From: Lachnospiraceae bacterium
GTDB taxonomy: Bacteria > Bacillota > Clostridia > Lachnospirales > Lachnospiraceae
Assembly (NCBI GenBank): GCA_022793195.1
Contig: JAAWCJ010000029.1
Location: 141,014 to 205,013, forward strand
Direction: 5' to 3'
DNA length: 64,000 nucleotides
Shown: one piece after another, positions 47,081 through 54,648 of the stretch
Layout: each line of letters starts with the position of its first letter
How positions within the stretch are numbered: position 1 is the stretch's first letter
Notes under the pieces: model-generated
Databases searched by the model: none
What the model was told of the DNA's origin: nothing
The model's input: the letters and a program-made list of their open reading frames with translations, nothing else
Position numbers and translations under genes: made by a program

Positions 47081-48736
47081 TTACTGCCGTTCTATATCTG
47101 TGTTCACATCCAACAGATAATATTCCGAAGGATGCGTACTGTAACCCTTCACATTGGAAGAATAAATATTAATCATTTTCTGATGGTTAAAAATTGTCAT
47201 CGCATGGTCATCTAAAACCATTTGGACAATTTGACGGATTATTTCTGTCCTTCTGTCGGTATCTGCCGTCTTTTCAAGTTCCGCCGCCAGTGCATCAAGT
47301 CTCGGGTTTGAATAATGGGAATGATTGGAGGTGGCGCCTGTCACCAGCATCATATTGATAAAATACTGGGCGTTCCCGGTGGGCGCCTGTACTCCCGTTT
47401 CACAGTTCAAATCATAATCCCCTGTCGCTACCACGTCGTTGGTGTTTTCCAAAATTTCCACGTTCAACTTGATACCAACGGCAGAAAGCTCCGACTGGAG
47501 AAGCTCCAATACCTGTCCCAGTTCTTTCCTGGAAGCAAAAGTCACTGCCTTAAGTTCCAGCTTTACCCCGTCTTTTTCTAAAATACCGTCTCCGTCCGTA
47601 TCTTTCCAGCCGGCTCCGGCAAGAAGCGCCGCCGCCCCTTCCGGGTCATACTTATCCACAGACAGGTCCAGGCCCTCTGTTCCCCCATAAGGGAGAAGAT
47701 CCGCGTAAATTCCCCAAGAGGGAGTCGCCATGCCGTTATAAAGGCTGGCGGCAATCCCATCCCTGTCCATACACATTTCAATGGCCTGGCGGACAACCAC
47801 GTCTTTCAGGGCCGGCCTTTCCATATTATAATACATCCGGTTGGCCCGCGTTGTGGTTACGGCATCCACCACAAAATCAGGATTGTTTTCAAAAACAGAA
47901 GCCGTAGAGGTGGCCATAGCCACAGCCAGGTCAATTTCACCATTCTGAAGAGCCATGGTGATGGCCTCCGCATCGCTGATGGTGATTAAATGGACTTCAT
48001 CCAGCTTCGGCTCGCCACCCCAGTAACCTTCGTATTTCTCCACCACAGTCTCCACATACGGCTCAAACTCGGTGATCCTGTAAGGTCCGGTACAATAAAC
48101 GGCGCTGGTATAATCGCTGTTCTCAGAATCGTATACGCTCCAAAGGGGATCGCATAAATCACTGAAAAGGCTCACATTTTCCTGCTGCAAATGGAAAACC
48201 AGCGTCTGCCCGTCTGCTTCTATGGAATCAATGGCAAGCTGCTCCCTGGCCCTGTCACTGACCTCATAAGTCCGTTCAAAGCACTTCTTTACAGCCTCTC
48301 CCGTCATCTTTTCCCCGTTCTGGAAAGTGACATCGTCCCGCAAAGTGATGGTCCAAGTTATAAAATCATCGCTTTCGCAGGTAAGGGCCAGGTTGGGCGC
48401 CGGAGTAATATTCTCATCCAGCTTAAATAACGTTTCCGTCGCCCCATCGTACATCATATACCAGCCATCCCAGCCATTGGCCGGATCCATCGTCTCCGCG
48501 GCAAAATACCCCATGGAGCCCAAATTCATAATCTTTTTTTCCGTTTTCCCTGAAACAGTTTCCCCATCGGCTCCCGAACTCTCTGCCCCGGAGCTTTCCG
48601 CCCCTGTGGTCCGTTCTGCTGTCGTTCCCGCCGATGTGGTGTCCTTTCCATTCTCTTTTTTGCCGCAGGCCATAAACCCGAAAACCAATGCTGCCATGAG
48701 TCCCAATGCTGCCAGTATTTTTCCTGTTTTCCTCAT
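47081..48736 (-). CDS. Solute-binding lipoprotein, family 5 (peptide/nickel)
   Basis: 551 residues from the ATG at 48736, start of a clear signal peptide (RKTGKILAALGLMAALVFGFMACG) with lipobox FMAC. A ~45-residue Ser/Thr/Gly/Glu linker follows, including SSGAESSGA. Then the family 5 binding fold: TMDPANGWDGWYMMYDGATETL, WTITLRDDVTFQNGEKMTGE, YCTGPYRITEFEPYVETVVEK and VVRQAIEMCMDRDGIAASLYNG. It delivers ligand to the four downstream proteins. Sequence features (NikA-like spacing, short ATPases) lean toward a metal or metallophore, but peptide uptake is equally possible. Confidence 0.92.
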   Translation of the reverse strand: MRKTGKILAALGLMAALVFGFMACGKKENGKDTTSAGTTAERTTGAESSGAESSGADGETVSGKTEKKIMNLGSMGYFAAETMDPANGWDGWYMMYDGATETLFKLDENITPAPNLALTCESDDFITWTITLRDDVTFQNGEKMTGEAVKKCFERTYEVSDRAREQLAIDSIEADGQTLVFHLQQENVSLFSDLCDPLWSVYDSENSDYTSAVYCTGPYRITEFEPYVETVVEKYEGYWGGEPKLDEVHLITISDAEAITMALQNGEIDLAVAMATSTASVFENNPDFVVDAVTTTRANRMYYNMERPALKDVVVRQAIEMCMDRDGIAASLYNGMATPSWGIYADLLPYGGTEGLDLSVDKYDPEGAAALLAGAGWKDTDGDGILEKDGVKLELKAVTFASRKELGQVLELLQSELSAVGIKLNVEILENTNDVVATGDYDLNCETGVQAPTGNAQYFINMMLVTGATSNHSHYSNPRLDALAAELEKTADTDRRTEIIRQIVQMVLDDHAMTIFNHQKMINIYSSNVKGYSTHPSEYYLLDVNTDIERQ

Positions 48737-48865
48737 ATCTGCCCTGGAAGAAATTCTCCCGCCTCCTATGTTTATTTTCCATTTATACTCTATACAATGA
48801 CAAAAGTATAACAAAGGAAAACCCGGGATACAAGCCTCCCCAGGGGATATTTTTTTGCTACCGTG

Positions 48866-49090
48866 AAACAGGAACGCGCCTCTAAGATTTATGCCTGCCC
48901 ACCGCCTATCGCCTATGTCCACGTTGATTTTTGGGTTTTGCTGCGCCGCCTTTTGCCGTCAGCCGTCGCTTCCATAGAAACCCGTCAGCGAGACTGACGC
49001 CGCTATGCTCACAAAACCTGCAAAATCTGCCTACCAGACACAGGCGATAGGCGGCGGGCAGGCATAAATGTCAGAAGGGAGTTCCCGTTT
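48866..49090. repeat. Structured dispersed repeat, copy 2 (same core, different arms)
   Basis: Occupies most of the 368-bp gap between the phosphodiesterase gene and the ABC operon. Arms 48866-48917 and 49039-49090 are inverted copies; the inner 31 bases differ at two positions. The core 48921-49034 is on the plus strand, opposite in orientation to copy 1. Within the core GTCAG/CTGAC and TCGCT/AGCGA nest as helices around a loop holding TCCATAGAA. Copy 1 has GCCAG/CTGGC and CCGCT/AGCGG at the same places. No coding potential. Confidence 0.85.
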
Positions 49091-49104
49091 TACGGCAGCC
49101 TCTG

Positions 49105-49593
49105 TCATTTGTGTGACAAATAGTTTATAGTATAGTGGATAGCCCCTTCCCTGTCGATTTCCATTAAGATATAAGACGGCTTCCTGCCATCCTGACGGGG
49201 ATAAGAAAGGCTCCCCGGGTTAATTAAATCCACCGGGCCGCTCCGGTCAATGACAGGGCGGTGGGTATGGCCGAACATGGCAATCTGAAATCCCCGCTCC
49301 CTGGCCTCCTCCCGGAGCCGCTCCATTGTAAAAGATACGTTATAATAATGCCCATGGGTTAAAAGTACACGCCGACCGTCAAGTTCCAGCTCCAGTTCCC
49401 TTGGAAGGCAGGAAAAGAAATCATTATTTCCGGCAACGATTTCCACCGGACAACCGGCAATCTCCCGGATATAATCTTCACTTCCTTCCACATCTCCCAG
49501 GTGGATCAGCAAATCGACCTGTCCGGTTTTTGCCAATACCCTGCACAGATTTCCATTCTGCCTGTGGGTATCGCTTACCACCAAGATCCTCAT
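49105..49593 (-). CDS. YfcE/MJ0936-type metallophosphoesterase
   Basis: 162 residues. Calcineurin-like metal motifs: VVSDTHRQ, LIHLGDVEGS, VAGNNDFF, LTHGHYYN and MFGHTHRP, followed by the LINPGSLSYPRQ motif of this subfamily. Metal-dependent phosphodiesterase of the YfcE/YsnB type; the natural substrate is unclear. Its start overlaps rdgB by four bases, a pairing common in Firmicutes. Confidence 0.94.
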   Translation of the reverse strand: MRILVVSDTHRQNGNLCRVLAKTGQVDLLIHLGDVEGSEDYIREIAGCPVEIVAGNNDFFSCLPRELELELDGRRVLLTHGHYYNVSFTMERLREEARERGFQIAMFGHTHRPVIDRSGPVDLINPGSLSYPRQDGRKPSYILMEIDREGAIHYTINYLSHK

Positions 49594-50198
49594 CCCATAT
49601 CCCCCAGCTTCTTCCTGAGTTTTTCTTTCATTGCCCGAAGCGCCTTCCCTCTGTGGCTAATCTCATTTTTTTCTTCCGGGGAAAGCTCTGCTGTCGTCAG
49701 CCCCCTCTCCGGCAGATAAAAAATCGGATCATATCCAAAGCCGCCCTCTCCCGCCGACTTGCGGCTGATCTGTCCTTCCACGGCTCCATAGGCCGTAAGC
49801 ACTTCTCCATCCGGAAATGCAGCTGCGATGGCACAGACAAAGCGGGCGCCCCGTTCTGTATCTTTTACACCGGCCAGCTTGTCCATGATCGCCTGGTTCT
49901 TGATCTCATACGAAGTATCCTCCCCCATATAGCGGGCAGAATAAATTCCCGGAGCGCCTCCTAAATAATCCACTTCCAGCCCGGAATCATCTGCCAGGAC
50001 AATTTCTCCTGAGAGTTTCTGAATCGTGGACGCCTTGATACAGGCATTTTCCTCAAAAGTAGCTCCGTCTTCTACGATATCGGCACAAAGGCCTGCCTCT
50101 TTCATGGACTGGATTTCCAGCCCCAGGTCTGCCAATATCATGCGGATCTCTTTCATCTTCCCCTCATTAGAAGTTGCAAATATGATTTTGTTTCCCAT
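49590..50198 (-). CDS. rdgB: Non-canonical purine NTP pyrophosphatase (RdgB/HAM1)
   Basis: 202 residues. FATSNEGKMKEIRMIL with the nucleotide-binding SNxxK motif, the catalytic/metal segment VLADDSGLEVDYLGGAPGIYSARY and the closing GFGYDPIFY plus SHRGKALR. Removes ITP/XTP/dITP from nucleotide pools. Third gene of a four-gene unit (methyltransferase, cysteine protease, rdgB, phosphodiesterase), nine bases after the protease gene. Confidence 0.96.
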   Translation of the reverse strand: MGNKIIFATSNEGKMKEIRMILADLGLEIQSMKEAGLCADIVEDGATFEENACIKASTIQKLSGEIVLADDSGLEVDYLGGAPGIYSARYMGEDTSYEIKNQAIMDKLAGVKDTERGARFVCAIAAAFPDGEVLTAYGAVEGQISRKSAGEGGFGYDPIFYLPERGLTTAELSPEEKNEISHRGKALRAMKEKLRKKLGDMG

Positions 50199-50207
50199 CG
50201 TAAACTC

Positions 50208-51629
50208 CTATTTTCGTCTGGTGTATGCTTTCAGGCAGATATTGCTGCCCTGGTCTGTCTCTGCCCTGACCCACTGATGTCCGTCAGCGCTGATATACCC
50301 CTCTCCATCACTTACATCCACCTGCGCCATAACCTCATGCCCATCTCCCTGATATTCAATGGCCACCGGATGAATCGCTCCCGGCGTACGGATCAAAACA
50401 GCTACCGCAAAGCGTTCCCCCTCCTTCAGTTTTACAGGCTCCGCAAGTCTAATGGTATAAAACCCCATCTTAGAAAACCGCCCTTTCGCCATGCGCTTTC
50501 CCAGACGGAGGTTTTCCCCCTCTCCCACATTGCCAATGGCGTATACTTCATATTCCGTATCTTTCCCTGTTGCATAAAAGCCTACCGCCTCCAGGCTCTC
50601 ATCTGCCTTTGCTTCATAGACATTTGCAAAATATGCACTCTCATCTCCGTATCCAAGCTGTCCCAGCCATCCGCATAAGTCAGACTGGTAAATGGCATCG
50701 TAATTATCCGAATTCTCCACGCCGGTGTAAACCAGATTGTGTTTTCCCACATTGGCATCTTCATAGGACACATAAAAAAGCCCCTGTTCCCCAAACTCAG
50801 ACCCCCAGCTGTTGACACAGATAAAAGCCCCGTCCCGCCCCGGCTCATAAGAAAAGTTTTCCCGGGGGTAAGCATCATCCCATCCCACAATGACAATATC
50901 ATGATTGGAGGTTTCACTTCCATTATAATAATAAGAACACGTCTCTTCTTTATAAAATTCCGAAACGCTGTCCTCATTTTCCATACCCATATAAAGGGAA
51001 GTCTGGACACCGCCGTGAAAATAGACTGCCCGCTTGATGGCATCATAATCTTTTGGCTCAGGGATCTGCACTTCCTGAACATGCTTCACCACCTCAAGCC
51101 CTTCCGGAGATTCCCCGTCTCCATAAGGATCATCTTCTTCCCTGACAGGCCCCTGCCAGGCCAGCAAATAAGCCATCGCCATGGTATAGTCTCCACCCAT
51201 ATCCTGACTCATACCAAAGCTGTTGTGGAGAGAAATATGATCTTCGCTAAAATCCCAGGCCTCCTCCGGAAGAATGGAAGATTCCAGTGCAATCATTGTG
51301 GCAAATGCCCAGCAAGTGCCCAAATCCCCCTGGCTCCCCACTGCAGGACAGCGCCCCCATTCCCTGTAATCAAACCGCTCCGGCAGCGGTACGGCATTTT
51401 CAGCATTTTCTGTCTCTTGTACACTACTCTCTGTCTCTGTTTCTCTCTCCGTCTCTTCCTGTCCATGCCTGCCCCTGGGGGTGCCAGCTGCAAATCCCGG
51501 CGTTTCTAACGTCGTTTCCTCTTTCTTTTGCGTACTCAAAAAAGACCAGGGATAGCTGCAAGCTGTCATGGCCGTGGACAAAAGGCTGACTGAAATCAGC
51601 CCGCATATCCATTTATATCTCAATTTCAC
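50208..51629 (-). CDS. Lipoprotein papain-like (C1A) cysteine protease with C-terminal lectin-like domain
   Basis: 473 residues. Signal peptide with lipobox MTAC (Cys24), so the enzyme is anchored outside the membrane. A low-complexity Glu/Thr spacer occupies residues 35-80. The papain-like domain (about 84-290) has the nucleophile in VGSQGDLGTCWAFA (Cys106), His in SNHDIVIVGWDD (His243) and Asn in FICVNSWGSEFG (Asn273). The final ~160 residues are beta-rich and resemble the domain that follows C1A proteases in clostridial surface proteins. The triad is complete, so it should be active. The location is odd: between an RNA methyltransferase (15 bp away) and rdgB (9 bp). Confidence 0.88.
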   Translation of the reverse strand: MKLRYKWICGLISVSLLSTAMTACSYPWSFLSTQKKEETTLETPGFAAGTPRGRHGQEETERETETESSVQETENAENAVPLPERFDYREWGRCPAVGSQGDLGTCWAFATMIALESSILPEEAWDFSEDHISLHNSFGMSQDMGGDYTMAMAYLLAWQGPVREEDDPYGDGESPEGLEVVKHVQEVQIPEPKDYDAIKRAVYFHGGVQTSLYMGMENEDSVSEFYKEETCSYYYNGSETSNHDIVIVGWDDAYPRENFSYEPGRDGAFICVNSWGSEFGEQGLFYVSYEDANVGKHNLVYTGVENSDNYDAIYQSDLCGWLGQLGYGDESAYFANVYEAKADESLEAVGFYATGKDTEYEVYAIGNVGEGENLRLGKRMAKGRFSKMGFYTIRLAEPVKLKEGERFAVAVLIRTPGAIHPVAIEYQGDGHEVMAQVDVSDGEGYISADGHQWVRAETDQGSNICLKAYTRRK

Positions 51630-51644
51630 TTGTATTCTCCAATT

Positions 51645-52799
51645 TTAATCCGGCCGGCTCCGTTTCGGCGGCTTCGGCCCTGGAAACTGATAAAAGTAAG
51701 TTTTTATCATTCCATTGTAAATTTTCCTGTTTTTGTCTGCTTTCCGTCCAATATACTTTTCCGCATCCTCATAGGCCGTGATCACATACTCTGACCAGGA
51801 ATCCAGTTCTTTAAACCGTTCTCCTAAAGTCCGGTAAAGTGCAGGCAGATGCTCTTTTTCTTCAAGCCGTTCCCCGTAAGGCGGGTTCGTAATCAAAAAT
51901 CCATACTTCTTCGGATGGCTGAGGGCCGACACGTCTCTTTGCTGAAAGTGAATCAGCTTTTCCACACCGGCCAGCTTTGCATTTTCCCTGGCCGCCCGGA
52001 TAATTTCCCCGTCAATATCATACCCCTGGATATCTGTCTCCACATTCAGGTTTACTGCCTCCGCTGCTTCGTCAAAAGCGTCATACCACTCCCGTTTCGG
52101 AATAAGATTTTCCCATGCTTCCGCTGCGAAAGAACGGTTCATGCCGGGAGCAATATGCGCTGCCATCAAAGCTGCCTCAATGGGAAATGTCCCGCTGCCA
52201 CAGAAAGGATCCACTAAAATCCTGTCTCCCCGCCAGGGCGTCAAAAGAATCAGGGCCGCTGCCAGAGTCTCCGTAATCGGCGCTCTGCTGGCCAACTTCC
52301 GGTATCCCCGTTTATGGAGAGAATCTCCACTGGTATCCAGCGCCAGTGTCACCATATCTTTCATCAAAGACACCCGAATCGGATAAGCCGCCCCGTTTTC
52401 CTCAAACCAATTTATTTGATAAACAGTCTTCAGCCGTTCTACAATGGCCTTCTTTACTAAGGACTGTATATCGGAAGGACTGAACAGCCTGCTTTTGACA
52501 GAAGTAGCCTTTGTCACCCAAAAACGGGCATCACGAGGCAGATAATTTTCCCAGGGAAGTTCTTTCGTCCGGTCAAATAACTCCTCAAAACTGAATGCCT
52601 TAAAACTCCCGATTTTAAGAAGAATCCTCTCAGCCGTCCGCAGACCAATGTTGGCCCTGCAGACAGCCTCCGCGTCACCTGCAAAGGTCACGCGGCCATC
52701 TTCCACCTGGCTGATTTCATATCCCAGGTTTGTAATTTCTTTTTTTAATACGGATTCCAAGCCAAAATGGCAGGGGGCAATCAATTCAAATGTCTTCAT
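51645..52799 (-). CDS. THUMP-domain class I SAM-dependent RNA methyltransferase
   Basis: 384 residues. N-terminal ferredoxin-like/THUMP region (1-160) beginning FELIAPCHFGLESVLKKEI. The Rossmann methyltransferase has DPFCGSGTFPIEAALMA (SAM site) and the catalytic ITNPPYGERL (NPPY), which modifies exocyclic amino nitrogens of guanine. This matches the YpsC/RlmL-N-like enzymes acting on 23S rRNA. First gene of the operon that continues with the surface protease, rdgB and the phosphodiesterase. Confidence 0.9.
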   Translation of the reverse strand: MKTFELIAPCHFGLESVLKKEITNLGYEISQVEDGRVTFAGDAEAVCRANIGLRTAERILLKIGSFKAFSFEELFDRTKELPWENYLPRDARFWVTKATSVKSRLFSPSDIQSLVKKAIVERLKTVYQINWFEENGAAYPIRVSLMKDMVTLALDTSGDSLHKRGYRKLASRAPITETLAAALILLTPWRGDRILVDPFCGSGTFPIEAALMAAHIAPGMNRSFAAEAWENLIPKREWYDAFDEAAEAVNLNVETDIQGYDIDGEIIRAARENAKLAGVEKLIHFQQRDVSALSHPKKYGFLITNPPYGERLEEKEHLPALYRTLGERFKELDSWSEYVITAYEDAEKYIGRKADKNRKIYNGMIKTYFYQFPGPKPPKRSRPD

Positions 52800-52865
52800 T
52801 CGGTACTCCTCTGTACGGTCTGGCCGTCAGTCACAATACCATTCTAAAGCTTTCCCGCCCCTGTG

Positions 52866-53150
52866 TCAATGCTCAAATCCACCTACCGCTGCCCTCACAT
52901 GAAACCCTTTTTCCATAAGTTCCCTGCCGGCCAGCATGGCCGTCCCGCCGCGTTCACAGTACAAAAGAATCAGTTTCTCCCTGGGCAGTATTTTCCAGGC
53001 TTTCTCCAAATGTTCATAAGGAATATTCCATGCTCCGTCCACATGGCCCTCCTCATACAATTCTCTGCTCCGCAAATCAATAATTATACATGTCGCATCA
53101 TTTTTATACTTATTCAGCTCTCGAAAAGCAATGGTTTCCAATTCTTTCAT
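52866..53150 (-). CDS. Single-domain rhodanese-like protein
   Basis: 94 residues, one complete rhodanese fold. CIIIDLRSRELYEEGHVDGAWNIPY is the CH2A-type segment, and the active loop is YCERGGTAM with Cys as nucleophile. Cytoplasmic sulphur carrier/transferase; the partner is unknown. It lies 66 bases upstream of the RNA methyltransferase gene in the same direction. Confidence 0.9.
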   Translation of the reverse strand: MKELETIAFRELNKYKNDATCIIIDLRSRELYEEGHVDGAWNIPYEHLEKAWKILPREKLILLYCERGGTAMLAGRELMEKGFHVRAAVGGFEH

Positions 53151-53238
53151 TATAGCTCACCATATTTGAAGATTTCTTCTTTCCCACTATAATTTATTCA
53201 CTCTCCGAAGCTTTTGACACCAATATTTCATTATGTAA

Positions 53239-53256
53239 GGGCGCCGTCTGGCGCCC
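53239..53256 (-). terminator. Hairpin after the Asn/Gln/Ser-rich gene
   Basis: GGGCGCC/GGCGCCC, seven perfect pairs around a four-base loop, six bases past the stop of the small gene. No long T run, so termination is uncertain. Confidence 0.45.
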
Positions 53257-53261
53257 GCTCT

Positions 53262-53459
53262 TTAGAAATTGCTGTTATTCTTAGAGCTGTTTTTCTGGCT
53301 GTTCTGAGAATTGTTCTGAGAGCTGCCGTTGTGAGTATGGCAGTTCTGAGAGCTATTCTGAGAATTGTTCTTCTGAGAATTCTGGCTGTTCTGAGAACTA
53401 TTCTGAGAATTCTGGGAACTGTTTTCCTGGTTGTTGGAATAATTTCTGGTATTCGCCAT
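53262..53459 (-). CDS. Tiny Asn/Gln/Ser-rich repeat protein
   Basis: 65 residues composed almost only of N, Q, S and K. The sequence is built from short QNS/QNSS repeats interrupted by one CHTHNGSS motif near the middle. The underlying DNA is a string of ~9-base units (TTCTGAGAA/TTCTGAGAG on the plus strand). It is likely real: AGGAGGGATT lies at the right distance from the ATG, the frame is intact, and a hairpin follows the stop. I do not recognise the family; comparable low-complexity small proteins occur in clostridial genomes. A structural, spore-associated or metal-binding (Cys-His-x-His) role are only possibilities. Confidence 0.65.
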   Translation of the reverse strand: MANTRNYSNNQENSSQNSQNSSQNSQNSQKNNSQNSSQNCHTHNGSSQNNSQNSQKNSSKNNSNF

Positions 53460-53545
53460 GATTTAATCCCTCCTGTTATAAATTTATCTTGCGTACTTAG
53501 TATCTCTATGCCCCGTTTTTTTATGCACTTTTAAAAAGAAAATTC

Positions 53546-53574
53546 TTGACATTTAAAAGTCTTCTTATTATAAT
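53546..53574 (+). promoter_or_regulatory. Perfect consensus sigma-A promoter
   Basis: TTGACA (53546-53551), 17 bases, TATAAT (53569-53574). Drives a ~130-base leader in front of the DUF1700-like gene and dtd. Confidence 0.92.
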
Positions 53575-53581
53575 AAATAAC

Positions 53582-53683
53582 GAAAAAGAAATTTACTTGT
53601 AAATTCTTTTTCATTTTTAACCCCTTATTAATTTTTATACTCCCTTCAAAGAGAAAACTATTGCTCCCCTTTAGTTTTCTCTT
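53582..53683 (+). promoter_or_regulatory. Two-hairpin leader, possible attenuator or small RNA
   Basis: Hairpin 1 (53582-53612): GAAAAAGAAATTTAC/GTAAATTCTTTTTC, starting essentially at the predicted transcript 5' end and followed by ATTTTT. Hairpin 2 (about 53650-53683): AGAGAAAACTA/TAGTTTTCTCT around ~11 bases, followed by TTCCTTTTTC, like an intrinsic terminator. Both precede the coding start at 53713. The leader could be a conditional terminator or yield a short RNA. Confidence 0.6.
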
Positions 53684-53712
53684 TCCTTTTTCAGATTCAG
53701 GAAAGGATTTTT

Positions 53713-54174
53713 ATGACACAAAAAGAATTTTTAGATGTACTTCAGAGAGCTTTGAAAGGGCAGGTAGCGCCCCATGTGATTACGGAAAACCTAAATTATT
53801 ACCGCGACTATATCTCAGGCGAGACAGCAAACGGCCGCTCAGAAAATGATGTCCTGGATGAACTGGGAGATCCGCGGCTTCTGGCAAAGACAATCATAGA
53901 GGCAGAAAATTCAAACCGGCATGGAAAAAAGCGCCGCTCCCCGGAATATGACAGCGACTTGTACGACGATGAAGGAGACAGGAATTTCCGTCAAAAGAGT
54001 TTTCATGTAAATAAATGGATGGTATTCGGAATTTTACTTCTTGTGTGCCTTTTGATTTTTTCTATCCTGTTTTTTGTATTCAAGACCGCCTCCCTCCTTC
54101 TGTTTTCTTTCAAAGGGATCTGGGTCTGGTTTATTATCCTGTTTATTATTTACTGCCTGTCCAGGCGAAGGTGA
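53713..54174 (+). CDS. DUF1700/HAAS-type membrane protein
   Basis: 153 residues. The N-terminal ~65 residues form an all-helical module (MTQKEFLDVLQRALKG, NLNYYRDYISGETANG, DELGDPRLLAKTIIEAE) of the kind found in DUF1700/HAAS proteins. A charged linker rich in Arg/Asp (about 70-95) follows, then two membrane segments (about 101-125 and 129-147) and a short basic tail. Such proteins are often paired with a PadR regulator; none is adjacent here. GGAAAGG precedes the ATG. Regulated, if at all, through the two-hairpin leader. Confidence 0.8.
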   Translation: MTQKEFLDVLQRALKGQVAPHVITENLNYYRDYISGETANGRSENDVLDELGDPRLLAKTIIEAENSNRHGKKRRSPEYDSDLYDDEGDRNFRQKSFHVNKWMVFGILLLVCLLIFSILFFVFKTASLLLFSFKGIWVWFIILFIIYCLSRRR

Positions 54175-54204
54175 CACATTCGGCAAAAGGAAGGAAAAAA
54201 CAAA

Positions 54205-54639
54205 ATGAAAGCAGTCATCCAGCGTGTCTCACACGCTTCCGTAACAGTGGACGGCCAGGTCACAGGCCAAATCAAAAAAGGATTTCTTGTATTTTTGGGG
54301 GTTGGGGAAAATGATACAAAAGCAGACGCCGACAGGATCGCAAAGAAGCTGGTAAATCTGCGGATTTTCTCCGATGAAAATGACAAAATCAACTTGTCCT
54401 TAAAAGACGTGGGTGGTTCCCTCCTTGTGGTTTCCCAGTTTACCCTTTATGCTGACTGCCGCCATGGTAACCGTCCCAGTTTTACCACCGCGGCCAAACC
54501 GGAAACCGCCCGGGCCCTCTACGAATATTTTATGGAAAAATGCCGGGAAACCATACCCGTTGTGGCACATGGCGTTTTCGGCGCCCACATGGATGTGGAG
54601 CTTCTCAATGATGGTCCCTTTACAGTTATTCTTGAATAA
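54205..54639 (+). CDS. dtd: D-aminoacyl-tRNA deacylase
   Basis: 144 residues, complete. MKAVIQRVSHASVTVDG start, the active-site segment LLVVSQFTLYADCRHGNRPSF (SQxTL) and the C-terminal NDGPFTVILE. Position two of the usual GPVT motif is Phe here, a modest deviation. Removes D-amino acids (and glycine from tRNA-Ala) from mischarged tRNAs. It follows the DUF1700-like gene by 30 bp and converges on the PP2C gene nine bases away. Confidence 0.95.
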   Translation: MKAVIQRVSHASVTVDGQVTGQIKKGFLVFLGVGENDTKADADRIAKKLVNLRIFSDENDKINLSLKDVGGSLLVVSQFTLYADCRHGNRPSFTTAAKPETARALYEYFMEKCRETIPVVAHGVFGAHMDVELLNDGPFTVILE

Positions 54640-54648
54640 TTGCGACGG

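Noticed and set aside
48737..48860. Promoter of the Opp/Nik-type operon
   Set aside because: Several A/T-rich hexamers (TTGTTA, TATAGA, TATAAA) occur but no pair has convincing 16-18 base spacing, so no feature is called.
50739..51509. 256-codon plus-strand frame opposite the cysteine protease
   Set aside because: Antisense shadow; the minus strand has a complete lipoprotein protease with catalytic residues and a ribosome site.
53262..53459. Tandem ~9-base units as a CRISPR or non-coding satellite
   Set aside because: Units are too short and contiguous for CRISPR, with no spacers; the ribosome site and open frame favour a coding repeat.
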